Source: Pseudovirgaria hyperparasitica (lineage: Eukaryota > Ascomycota > Dothideomycetes > Acrospermales > Acrospermaceae). From it: a stretch of DNA of 64,000 nucleotides. Shown here one piece after another: positions 1-10,523 of the stretch. The stretch spans positions 190,045 through 254,044 of the forward strand of contig NW_022985561.1 of assembly GCF_010093815.1 (NCBI RefSeq). Direction: 5' to 3'. The notes under the pieces are model-generated. The model ran no database searches, was not told where the DNA came from, and saw nothing but the letters and a program-made list of their open reading frames with translations. Both the position numbers and the translations under genes were made by a program. Numbering within the stretch: position 1 is the first letter of the stretch; the number at the start of each line of letters is the position of its first letter.

Positions 1-749
1 TTGTATGATGGTCGATATACTGCTAATAGACAGACTTGAGACTAGCGAAAGCTGTAATGAAATTGATGGTAACAGATAGTCATGTCCGTGTTTACAGGCA
101 GCCACAATAGGTATTATCGGTCCTAGGCCATCGAGTACTAACTAGCGTGCATCATCCATGAAGCGTCATGGTGGCCCACTACGGTGTTGCTTGCGGGTCC
201 ACTGGGGGCTTGTCGGCCAGCCTGCCATTCAGTATTAAATGTCAGGTAGCTATCCATATTTCTTCCTTTGTCCACCTCCACACACTCAAATAAACGCCAT
301 TGCATAGCCAGCGCCCTCCGCTGACATCCTTTCGTTCGGCTGAGCTTGTTCATCATCATCATCATCAATCTCTCCGTCTCCGCCCGCTGTCCTTGCTAGG
401 TACTTCGGACAGCCGTCCCACCTCACGCGTCGATCTACTTGCCATATCCCGTCAATACACGTATCATACAGTCACTTATCGAACCACCTCCAGCTATAGT
501 CAGCTCTAGCAATGTTACTTGCCTAGACACCAAACGCCGGCCCTGTGCTACGGTTCAGCTTGATTGTCACGAAACATCTGTGCCGTACGCCTACTCACAT
601 TACCTTCAAACGTCCATCGATACCTTGTTCGCTACTTCACGAGGCCAAAGAACATATCTTGCGTTATCGCAATCCTTCCCATACTCGGTCACATCCGTAC
701 AACATTAGTATTACAGAGGGCAGCGCATAATGCTGGACGGACTGCTAAC
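1..749. other. Intergenic / 5' region, no gene seen
   Basis: No supported gene. The stretch holds a short ATC/CAT microsatellite near 347-365 and the probable promoter and leader of the TRP-like gene that starts at 750. Several short open frames overlap here on both strands but none has family-like residues. Confidence 0.6.
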
Positions 750-3700
750 ATGGAGACTACGGAGACCAATTTCGAGCACAGCTTCCAGAGCGTTACCACC
801 CCTCGAAGGCTACGTTTCAAGAGAAGGGCATACCATTCTGGGTCTCTACAATGGGCTTTCTGCCTTACGTTCTTAGCCACATGCTCGTCAATCCTTTCGA
901 CAGTGTCTGCCGCCTTTATAAACTTCGAGAACTGCTTGTCTCGAGGCGTCACACAGTCCCATCCGCTCCTATTACAGTTCATACCTACCAACGTATCTGT
1001 ACATCTGAACACGACAGCGACGACACCAAGCTTGAACTTCACAATTTACGGAAATGTATCCGGACAGACCACAGATGAGCCATATCGTGGTGCCAGTGAC
1101 CCCAGGTGGCTCGATGCAAACGACACGTTCGGCAAGATCATAGATTCCTCGGGCGGTAAGCGAGCGACGCTCTTTTCGAGGTTCAATGTTCTATCTTACA
1201 GGGCTTATAATGCTCCGCCCAGCGCCTTTTGCGAAAATGTTCTGAACGAGCCCTGCCCGCTGAGACCTGCCTTCAATGTCTCTGGGTCAGACCTGAGCGC
1301 CGTCCCGGGCTTCACGGTCTCACTACCTTTGTACAGCACTTACGCCTTTGCGACCCTCGCTGGAACTATCTCGATACAAGCTGCTGGATCAGGCGACACC
1401 GTTGCTTGCGTCTCGGCGAACGTTACGCCTGACTTGGGTAACACTATAGCCTCCGTCTTGACGTATCTACCTGCCGCTATTCTGATTCTGGTGGCTATTG
1501 CTACTGTATCTGCGGCAATATTTAGTCCCTGGGGTACTTCAAATATCTTTCGATGGACAAGTAATTACGGCCGCGATGAGGATCTTCTGCGCCTTGTCAC
1601 ACCAGGATTTGGTGACTGCTTGCAGTATATTCAATTCATCGTTCTGTCTGGAAGTCTGAGCTTGAACTACCCTGGATTCTACCAACCAGTCGTCAGCCAG
1701 GCGGCGTGGTCTATGCTAGCCTTCAACAACAGCTTCGTTAGCCATGGTGATGGATACCAAAGCCTTGAAGATGGAATGTATAACGTGAATGGAACTCATG
1801 GTCTTACCCGACTTCGACAGTATGTCGGTCAAACCAGAGATGACGACTTGTGGGCCGGATTTGCAGTATACCTTCTTGGTATCTCCCTCGCCGTTGTGAT
1901 CCTCAGCCAGCTTGGCTTCCTTCTTCGTTGGGGCGCCCGCGCAGTCTCGCGTGTCCAGGATGGAGATCTACGCAGTATGAATGTTCCGTTCACTTTCGGC
2001 AACTTGATTAGAATCTCCTTCAACTACTTTTTGCTACCAATTGTGGCACTATCACTATATCAGTTGGTTATCGCTCCAGACTCCAAAGCCGCCGTGGTCG
2101 CAACTGCCACCATCATGCTCATAGCAATATTCGGAGCTGCGGTCTGGATCTTCCGGCTTATATTTACCACTCGGCCACGCGCTCATCTGTTCGATGATCT
2201 TCCCACTTTGCTCCTGTACGGTCCCCTCTACAACACTTATTCTGACGATGCTGCTCCGTTCGCATTCATTCCCGTGCTCCTCACCCTCATCCGAGGCGTC
2301 ACCATCGGCGCCGTGCAACCGTCAGGCATAGCTCAGCTTGTCGTGTTGGCAATCTGCGAGGTCATTTTGATGCTAACTTTACACGCATTCCGCCCCTTTC
2401 AAGCTCCAACGTCCATGAACGCTTACCACACTTTCTTCGCAGTCGTCAGATTAGTCGCCGTCTTGCTTTCTGTATCGTTCGTCCCGTCGCTTGAGGTTTC
2501 GGAGGCTATAAAAGGATGGATAGGCTATGTTGTACTGTTACTGCATGCCATAGTACTGATTTTTGGCTTCTTCTTGAACGCTTTGCAGACCATCATTGAG
2601 GTTGTCGCAAGACTCCTGGGTGCCGGTGGCGAAGCTAGGGGCGGATTGGCCACCGTGTTTGGCAAACGCCAACTCTCTAAACGCGGAAGACATCGACGAA
2701 ACCAACGGAGTAGCATGAGCTCTCAAGCGGCTATGCTTACAGCAGAACGTGACATAAAGTCTCCTGGAACTGATGGACGAACGAGGAGTCTTTCTGCTAG
2801 TTCGGCAATTCTACTCGGAGGTCGAGCCAGCAGTGGCTTCGACCAGTTCAGTCAAGGTGGCGACTATGGCACACCTCGCAGAGTCAGCCCTGGGGGTACG
2901 GCTAGTCCCCTCCCGTCTGCCATGAGCGGCAGCATATCAGCGCGTACTTCTCGCAGACCAACCATGGGATCAATTCCAGGCGAAACATCCGACACTTTCT
3001 ACCGAACTCCGAGAATGCGGCGTCCGACGATAGAGATGATAACTGGTGGGGATCCAGATGGTGAATCTTGGGCCCACGGCGAACAACATAACCTGTCTTC
3101 CCGAGACGGGGAAGAATATACAGGGACTGGAGATTTGGCAGATGCAGGTGAGGGCTCTTCGACCCGCGATGGGGTCGCTCCGGCATATCTGAGAGTGCAG
3201 AGAGAAGATTCCGATGTGAACCCACCGGAAGGCCTGCGGACTACTGACTATGCCGTGCGAGAATCAGACTTCTATTACGGTGTGAGCAGAGGCCCTGCGC
3301 TGTCAAGCCAGCCAACACGACGGTTGAAGACGGGGCCCGCAGACCCGACAGGTCCCGTGGCATCTGCCACTGGATGGATCAAAGGCTTCTTTGGAACGAA
3401 GAGAAGAGATAAAGGCAAAGGCTTCGAAGTGGTGCGGTCTACACGAGCACCTCCAGAGATGACTCCTCTCGAGGAGGTCATTTCTCCAGGCGAACGTGAA
3501 CCTTACCGAGATGAACCAGAAGCCGCCAGCCGGGTTCGTGAAGGCGGGACGGATACGTCTTACAGTGGTGACGTTGAGCAGAACGCTCTTCCAGTCATTC
3601 GCGTACCTGCGAGTGCGCCAGCCCTAGCACCCATTGAGGGTATTGGTGGACTAGATCTACCAAGCAAGTGGGGATCCCAGGTCAGTTCAAGATTTCCAGG

Positions 3701-4136
3701 AGACCGGGGTGCCTTTGAGGTTGGCATTCCAAAAATACCTCGAAGGAGCTCAAAAAGAAACTCCTTCGCCGATGCAGCCATGATAACCGATACGGTCGAT
3801 CTACGTCCCACCGCAAGTCAAGCCACGATTCCCATTCATCTCCCCTTCCGATCAGACGATCTTTCGCCTTCTCCAGAACGAGGTCCTTCGAATGCATCCA
3901 GCTATGGTGGTGTGGGCCAGGAATATACAGGTCAACCAGTGTCCCCAATCGAGGGAGATATCAGTACAACTGTATTGCCATCTTCTGATCGTCCCGTCAG
4001 TACGGGCTATGTCCAACATCACGTCGCTAGCGACAATATCCGTCCTGGCATTTATCGGTTGAGTTCGGGAACACAAGCCGAGCTTGTTGATTATACAGCA
4101 GGAAGAGATCTAAGCCCTGATCATACGCGCGGCTGA
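750..4136 (+). CDS. Fungal TRP-like membrane protein (ML-like N-domain plus TRP transmembrane domain)
   Basis: Single exon, 1128 residues from ATG 750. After a hydrophobic signal or anchor segment (about residues 33-53) comes a luminal, N-glycosylation-rich region with paired cysteines (CENVLNEPC, near 185) that matches the ML-like N-domain of fungal TRP-like proteins. About nine hydrophobic segments follow between residues 235 and 645, then a roughly 480-residue cytosolic tail rich in Ser, Thr, Arg and Pro. Family knowledge: these proteins (Pkd2/Flc-like group) act in calcium signalling, wall stress or FAD/heme transport at plasma or internal membranes; which applies here is not visible. The frame is open to an upstream ATG at 564, which would add 62 residues in front of the signal segment, so I prefer 750. 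The long tail is likely a phosphorylated regulatory region (inference). Confidence 0.85.
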   Translation: METTETNFEHSFQSVTTPRRLRFKRRAYHSGSLQWAFCLTFLATCSSILSTVSAAFINFENCLSRGVTQSHPLLLQFIPTNVSVHLNTTATTPSLNFTIYGNVSGQTTDEPYRGASDPRWLDANDTFGKIIDSSGGKRATLFSRFNVLSYRAYNAPPSAFCENVLNEPCPLRPAFNVSGSDLSAVPGFTVSLPLYSTYAFATLAGTISIQAAGSGDTVACVSANVTPDLGNTIASVLTYLPAAILILVAIATVSAAIFSPWGTSNIFRWTSNYGRDEDLLRLVTPGFGDCLQYIQFIVLSGSLSLNYPGFYQPVVSQAAWSMLAFNNSFVSHGDGYQSLEDGMYNVNGTHGLTRLRQYVGQTRDDDLWAGFAVYLLGISLAVVILSQLGFLLRWGARAVSRVQDGDLRSMNVPFTFGNLIRISFNYFLLPIVALSLYQLVIAPDSKAAVVATATIMLIAIFGAAVWIFRLIFTTRPRAHLFDDLPTLLLYGPLYNTYSDDAAPFAFIPVLLTLIRGVTIGAVQPSGIAQLVVLAICEVILMLTLHAFRPFQAPTSMNAYHTFFAVVRLVAVLLSVSFVPSLEVSEAIKGWIGYVVLLLHAIVLIFGFFLNALQTIIEVVARLLGAGGEARGGLATVFGKRQLSKRGRHRRNQRSSMSSQAAMLTAERDIKSPGTDGRTRSLSASSAILLGGRASSGFDQFSQGGDYGTPRRVSPGGTASPLPSAMSGSISARTSRRPTMGSIPGETSDTFYRTPRMRRPTIEMITGGDPDGESWAHGEQHNLSSRDGEEYTGTGDLADAGEGSSTRDGVAPAYLRVQREDSDVNPPEGLRTTDYAVRESDFYYGVSRGPALSSQPTRRLKTGPADPTGPVASATGWIKGFFGTKRRDKGKGFEVVRSTRAPPEMTPLEEVISPGEREPYRDEPEAASRVREGGTDTSYSGDVEQNALPVIRVPASAPALAPIEGIGGLDLPSKWGSQVSSRFPGDRGAFEVGIPKIPRRSSKRNSFADAAMITDTVDLRPTASQATIPIHLPFRSDDLSPSPERGPSNASSYGGVGQEYTGQPVSPIEGDISTTVLPSSDRPVSTGYVQHHVASDNIRPGIYRLSSGTQAELVDYTAGRDLSPDHTRG

Positions 4137-5129
4137 CAATGGTGCAAAAAAACGAGGCAGCACACCTACATTGAAAGCGGACCACGCCTCACACCTATAC
4201 TCGGGGCGTAACGAGACGAATTCCATTGAGTCACAATACGAAGCGATGGCGTTGGTGAGGTGGCATTTACGATGAGGGTATGGAGTAAAACAAGGTGTAT
4301 CAAATACAACGGGTGTGCAGGGCATAATACCCAAGAACAAGATTTAGTAATGGTCAGATGTAGCAGGCTTCTGCAAAGAAAAGGGCTGCTACACATAAAA
4401 TAGCTGTAGGATATGCCATAATAGTGAATGAGTTCTCAGTCAAGCATGAGCTTTCTTCCTACATTTTTATTAGTTTCCATCAGCCAGGAGACTGTAACTA
4501 GCCATCATGACCTAAGTGGTAAGTTTAAATAGTTTGGAGTAATCACAGGCCTGTCAGTTTGTCACTTGGTGGGTCGATTGGCGAGTCAGTCAGGTCGCCG
4601 GGAGCGGGGCCGAGAGACAGGGCTAGGTACTGTAGTGATACCTGGTGATCCACAGATAAGGCAGTACCTCAGGCAGTAAGTATTAGCTCGATTCTCTACT
4701 CTCCACTCCCATAACCTTCCATGGGCTTCAAATCACTTCATGAACTTCCTCTTCACTTATCTTTGTCCATATGCTTAACGTCACTCTTACCGACTGTGCC
4801 CTTGTTGGGATCTGGTATACTAGTGTCGTACCGAACTGCACAGCATAACCCATCAATACGCTTGACCGGTACGCGCGGATTTAGCAAGTTCAAGCCATTG
4901 TGAGTGTTTATATGATGAAGCCATACCACTTTCTCCCATGCACTGCCACTGATATGCTCCCCATCATAGTCTATGAAACCTGAGCTCTGTTTAATACGCT
5001 GAGAACGGATACCTCTTACCATCCTCCTCTCGTTCCATAGAATCGGTCCTCACTACATCACACGACCTATCCACCCACTCCCGTGCTCGTCACTGACAGC
5101 CGCCCCCCCCTGAGCAATCGTCCCCACCT
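4137..5129. other. Intergenic, no gene seen
   Basis: 3' region of the TRP-like gene and promoter of the FYVE-RING gene. Pyrimidine-rich sequence and a C run (5103-5110) lie just upstream of the next ATG. No ORF of merit on either strand. Confidence 0.6.
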
Positions 5130-7284
5130 ATGCACAGAAACTCGCAGAGTAGCTACATTCCACATACAAGTGCCTCTTCGTCACGTAACGCTACGACTGG
5201 CTCGCCTCAGAGCCGGGACGACCAACGTCGCCTGAGCGTAAGAGAGGGCTATGAACACTTTAGGCGAGCCGATGTGGACTCCAGGGCCATATACCATCCC
5301 CAAACCGGTGGCTCCTACGCAGATGAGCGTAACGGAGAGACTTGGCTAGATTTTATAAGGAACAGAGAGGAGCCTGAAGCTAGTGAGCGAGTGTCGAACC
5401 CTGCGGCTTTACGAAGCAGACGTCCAGCTGCTCCGGCTTACTTAAACACTTCTGGTCACCGTGAAGGGACTGATGCACGCAAGAGACGTTTGACTGCTCC
5501 AGAAAGTCCAGGCAGAAGACACGGAAACGGGCCACCGCATAGTGAAGATAATCGCGCCCCGGGAGTCATTTCACGATACAGGCCTTCTATTCCACTGTCA
5601 TACAGCAGTAGGGAAGAGTATGTTGGTCGTGATCTTCAAAATCCATCGGCCATGGAAATTGTAGACTCCATGCCACAAAACTCGGATATTGCAGACCAAC
5701 CTAGCTCCATGTCTACAGATTTCAGTGCACTCGAGCCTCCAGGTCGCAATGATGTTATACTTCCTCTTTGGCAACCGGATCATGAAGTTTCCAAGTGCCC
5801 TATATGCGGAAATTTCTTTGGTCTGTTCTACAGGCGACACCATTGCCGGTACGTCAACATCGAGACACGCTTCCACATTCACCCCAAAGATGACGCGCTT
5901 GGCCGTTTCCAGCCCCTTGCTTGCTGAATGTTTGCGCATAACGCATGGCCTGTGCCCTGATACTGACCTTCTTTTTAATAGGAAATGCGGCCGTGTCGTC
6001 TGCGCAAATTGTTCTCCCCATCGTATAACGATACCACGGCAATTCGTTGTACACCCACCTTCGCCTACAAGCGGCGGTTCCTATTTCAATTCTGATCTGG
6101 ATGATATTGGAGGCAATCCTACAATGACGAATCCCATGAACAATCCAGCGCTCGGTGGAGGCGATGAGGTTAGGGTGTGCAATCCTTGCGTCCCAGATCC
6201 AAATCTAAGCCCACCGCCTCAGCAGCATCGCTTAATTGATGGCTCGACATTTCCAAATTTCTGGGCAGAAGATCGGGTAGCACATCAGCAGCGCGAAAAC
6301 TCGCATACAAGCACGAGGCACGATAACAGTGGCAGCTCACCTATGCCTTCGCGTTCTTCGCTTCATAGACCTTCCTATTCCATCAGTGGACCGTCGGTGG
6401 TACCACCAAACATTCACAGTCGCCCACGCAATTATGATGGACGTACTGGGCTCTACCAATCATCACCAACAAACAGTCAGAATTCCACCTCTCAGTTACT
6501 TACTTCATCGCTGCCTCAGATGCACCGGTATCAACACATGAATCGTCAGCTCGACTCCATGCGAGCGCAGAGAAGACCAATACAACGCCAGTCGTCAGAC
6601 GCAAATGCCTACTTTAACACCACGTCCGCCTACAATACTGGACCAGATATCACACCCAACCCGTTTCTACCAGACCCTTCGTCTCCTCTCCATGCTCATA
6701 CAAGTCATCCGATGCCCGCCCAACAGCGACCGCAGATTGCGGAAGAAGACGAGTGTCCGATATGCCAGCAAGAACTCCCACCCAAGGGCCCGGATGGGAG
6801 CGAGACTGAACGCGAAGCACACGTCATGGACTGTATCGCATCAAACTTCGTGCCATCTTCTACACCATCTGGCAGTGCTGCGGCTATGCCGTCCCCTTCT
6901 ATTCTAGCAGGCACGGCTGTCGCTCCACCAATGCCGTCACCGAGGCAGAATGCTGCTCCGGCCCGGTCGTCTTCAACAAGTGATGCAGTCCCAAGCAGCT
7001 CCTCACGGCCTCGGCGGCAAACAGCAAGTCGGATGCTGCTGTATCGTGCGACGGAGAAAGACTGTTTCGACAAGGATGGAGATATACAAGAGTGTGTCAT
7101 CTGCTTCGAGGAGTTTGCAGAGGGGGATGAAATGGGGAGGCTGGAGTGTTTGTGCAAGTTCCATAAGGTATGTTAGTCTAGGTAGCGTACGACTTGGGTG
7201 AACTAACAGCGATAGACGTGCATTCGCAAATGGTGGGAAACGAAAGGCCAGGGGAGCTGTCCTACCCACCAGCTTCATGGCTAG
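5130..7284 (+). CDS. FYVE plus RING finger E3 ubiquitin ligase (Pib1/ZNRF-like)
   Basis: Three exons: 5130-5848, 5982-7167, 7216-7284; 657 residues. Intron 1 carries a TACTGAC branch site and its removal rebuilds the FYVE signature RRHHCRKCG (about residues 234-242), preceded by CPICGNFF and followed by CANC and, after a long loop, CNPC near 305. FYVE domains bind phosphatidylinositol 3-phosphate on endosomes. A second Cys cluster CPIC/H lies near 445. The C-terminal RING (about 610-650) reads CVICFEEF, then LCKFHKTC once intron 2 is removed, and ends in CPTH; ending in Cys-x2-His rather than Cys-x2-Cys is normal for the ZNRF/Pib1 type. The middle is low-complexity and disordered. Likely role: ubiquitin ligase on endosomal or vacuolar membranes (inference from yeast Pib1). 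Confidence 0.88.
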
Positions 7285-8542
7285 ATGTCGTCGTGGAAGG
7301 CGTTTGGGATTGTATAACTGGAGTTCATGGCATTCTGCAGTACACTCCAGCGAGTTCTAGCATCGATCGCTTCGAATGCATGATTGAAGTCATCACACTA
7401 GCTCACTTGCTTACTTGTCGTGCCTTACTACGTGCAATTGCGCTGACTCGGTGTATCTAGCTTTACTGTCCGCAAGCCCATTGTCTGTTAATTGGCGTTA
7501 GTATTACTGATCTATGGTGATTAACCTTCGTTCAAATGTTCTGAAGGCAATCATGATTACCTATAGAGAACAGTGAGCAGTGGCTACTCTCTCTGCGGCA
7601 ATATAAGCCTGATCGAAGTCCCGTGTCTGCAGCTGACATGTATAACTGGGATGGTAATAAGCGGCGAGACTGCCAATTATCGTGTCGAGCCTTTCCTGGT
7701 TGTTCACAGGTCGAATGATAGCTTCCTCACTGGGCTTGGGCTTACATTCATGAGGCCGATCGACATGACAAACAAGCACAAGGAATGACGTTCGTCTGCA
7801 TGAGACTATATCTTGGTGGTCATCTTCGGTGGCCAACTCCGAAAGGACACACTACAGTGGTAGTAGTGACGTAGTTATCTGTCTTTGGAATATCCAGAAT
7901 GTTACGCATTCAGGCATGGCTAGAGGCTAAGCCGCGCATCCTTCGCTTCTATGTGCTAGGCCTATTTCTTCTGGCTGTCTGTTGATAGATTTGCAGATCT
8001 ACGCTTAATTAGTAGATCCAAGCTTCCATCATTAGCAAATAGTATGGCTAGTACAAGTAAGTGCCGGAGCTAAGTACTACTTCTATAGATGGTAGAAGGT
8101 TTTGCGTATCTTAGGCCAAAGTATAAAAACACGTAGAAGTACTCTGTAGCGGTCTAGCTTCTCCCTCTGCTGCGCAGTACTGTACACGACTCGTAGACAT
8201 GAGCGATTTTTGAGAGCGCAAGGACGTCGCATGTTACTGATCAAACCGCTAAGATGTATAAGTAAAAGGCTATGATAGAACATCAACAAGTCGCACAGAC
8301 CTGACTCGTTAATTAAGCTTGGACATTGATCATTAATATGATGTTACTGGCGCTCGCTTATGTCAAGCGAAAGAAATGTCGCCAATAGACGGTCATCACA
8401 ACTCGATTATTGGACGTCAGTCAGACATGGTGCCAGATGCTGACATGCGCTGCACGCTCATATATTTTCTGATTACCAGTACTTAAAGTAGTGAGTGCCG
8501 CAACGAATATCGCGCCAGCGAAGATCCTCGACCGTTTGCAAG
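7285..8542. other. Intergenic; TpA-rich stretch, no gene seen
   Basis: No supported gene. Roughly 7,960-8,340 is visibly richer in TA and TAG/CTA steps than the flanks, as seen in sequence worn by repeat-induced point mutation, but I recognise no element family or terminal repeats. The last about 200 bases are the promoter of the FAD oxidase gene. Confidence 0.5.
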
Positions 8543-10523
8543 ATGCATATGTTTGATCTTTTGGCCTGCGTTTGCTTTGCTCTTGTGCCAGTTGCGGCAC
8601 TTTCCAGCGACGCCGACATATTGGCTACGGCCAACACAAAACTCAGCACAATCGTTTCTCGTAGCGACCAGAAATACAGCTGTAAATGCTACCCTGGCGA
8701 CCACTGCTGGCCAGCAGCAGATAAATGGAACGCTCTCAACACAACAGTTAATGGTGCTCTGCGTAGTGTAGTTCCAGCGGCGGCTGTGTGCCATGAGTCG
8801 TTTCAAGGGAGTCCAACATACAACGCCGAAGCATGCGCAGAAGTCAACAAAAATATCCACAGTGAATCCTGGTGGTAAGTCCTTCCCAGATACCTGCAAT
8901 TCCGAGCTCAGCTAGACAATCCACAGGACCGACCAGCCCATCGAGACAATGTGGACATACTGGAGTAACAACACCTGCACCCCCGACTCCCCCAAAGAGA
9001 GACCTTGCACTCTCGGCTTCTCGCCCTCGTACGTCATCATGGCCACCGAGATCGCGCACATCAAGGCCGGTATAGACTTTGCGCGCCAGCAGAACGTACG
9101 TCTCATCATCCGCAACACCGGTCATGACTTCATGGGCCGCTCGAACGGATACGGTGCGCTGGCCATCAACACGCATAAGTTCAAGGATATCTCCTTCACC
9201 GGGAGCTACGCTGGCCCGGGAGACTGGAAAGGCGGCGCTGTGACTGTCGGCGCAGGCGTCCAGCTTCGGGAGCTGTACACGGCGGCTCACTCGCGGAGTC
9301 CGTCGGTGTTGGTCATGGGCGGCGAGTGTCCTACTGTCGGAATCGCGGGCGGATACATCCAAGGCGGCGGCCATGGCATCATGGGGACGTGGTTTGGGAT
9401 GGCAGCCGACAACGCTTTGGCCTTCACAGCCATCACTGCCGAGGGCGAGTACGTGACAGCCAACGCAAACGAGAACGCGGATTTGTTCTGGGCGTTGAAA
9501 GGAGGTGGACCGGCGAGTTACGCCGTGATCACATCGCTGACGCTGAAGACGTTCCCGGAGATGCGTGCTGCAGGTACAATTCTGAACATCAATGCCACTC
9601 ACACGAATGACTCTGCGGTGATATGGAAGGGCGTCGAGATTTTCCACAGCTTCGCCAACCTCTATGTCGACAATGGGTTCTTTGTCTATTATGAGTATGT
9701 TTCGGCCCACACTTTTTCCCCACACTTTCCCCAGTCCCGCAGCGGAGAATAAAACTGACATCCCATCCAGACTCCTCGGAGGCAGCCTACACGTGCAACC
9801 CTTCGTGGCACCAAACATGGATGCCGCCGGCATCAAAGCCGTCCTTGCACCCCTCTTCGCCGCCCTGGACGCCGCATCCATACCCTACAGCACGGTAACA
9901 AAGGACTTCTCCTCCGTCTACGACCTCTACATCGACCTCTTCGAAGACGAACCCCCCTACCAAAACACCTACATCGGCGGCCGCATCTTTACACGCGACG
10001 ACATCTCGTCGCGCAACCCCGAAATTATCAACTCGTACAAGGTCGCCGCCGCCCCTGCGCCGGGCTACGTCGGCGGCATCGTCGGCCACATTGTCGGCCC
10101 CGGCCACAACGTCTCGCAGGCCGACAACGCTATCCATCCGGCATGGCGCAGCGCCAGCAGTTTCTCTATCGCGCTGCTGGTCGTGGACCGCGACGTCTCG
10201 TTGGCACAGCGGCAGGCGGCGCAGGATGTGTTGACGCACAAGACGGGTGATGCGATGAGGGCGGCAAGCCCGGATGGCGGCGCGTATGTGAATGAGGTAA
10301 TTTCATATGCTGCCTGATCGTGACGGACAGTGGCTGACTCTTGACGTAGGGCGATTTGAATGAGCCGGACTGGCAGCGTGCGTACTGGGGCGATAAGTAT
10401 CCGCGGTTGCTGGAGCTGAGGCGCAAGTGGGATCCGAAGGGCGTGTTTTACGCCAGAACCACGCCCGGGACGGAGGAGTGGGAGGTGCTGGAGGAGGGGA
10501 CTAGGCTGTGTAAGAGGAATTAG
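8543..10523 (+). CDS. Secreted FAD-dependent oxidase, berberine-bridge-enzyme (VAO) family
   Basis: Four exons: 8543-8874, 8927-9694, 9771-10296, 10350-10523; 599 residues. ATG 8543 gives an N-terminal signal peptide (HMFDLLACVCFALVPVAALS), so it is probably secreted or enters the secretory pathway. The FAD_binding_4 domain includes RNTGHDFMGRS (His is the usual 8-alpha-linked flavin ligand) and GGECPTVGIAGGYIQGGGHG, whose Cys is the second flavin attachment site in bicovalent members. The C-terminal berberine/BBE domain is complete (YVNEGDLNEPDWQRAYWG, joined across intron 3). The oxidised substrate cannot be read; relatives oxidise oligosaccharides, alkaloids or fungal polyketides. No biosynthetic backbone gene lies nearby. 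Introns are 52, 76 and 53 bp and all phases agree. Confidence 0.9.
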
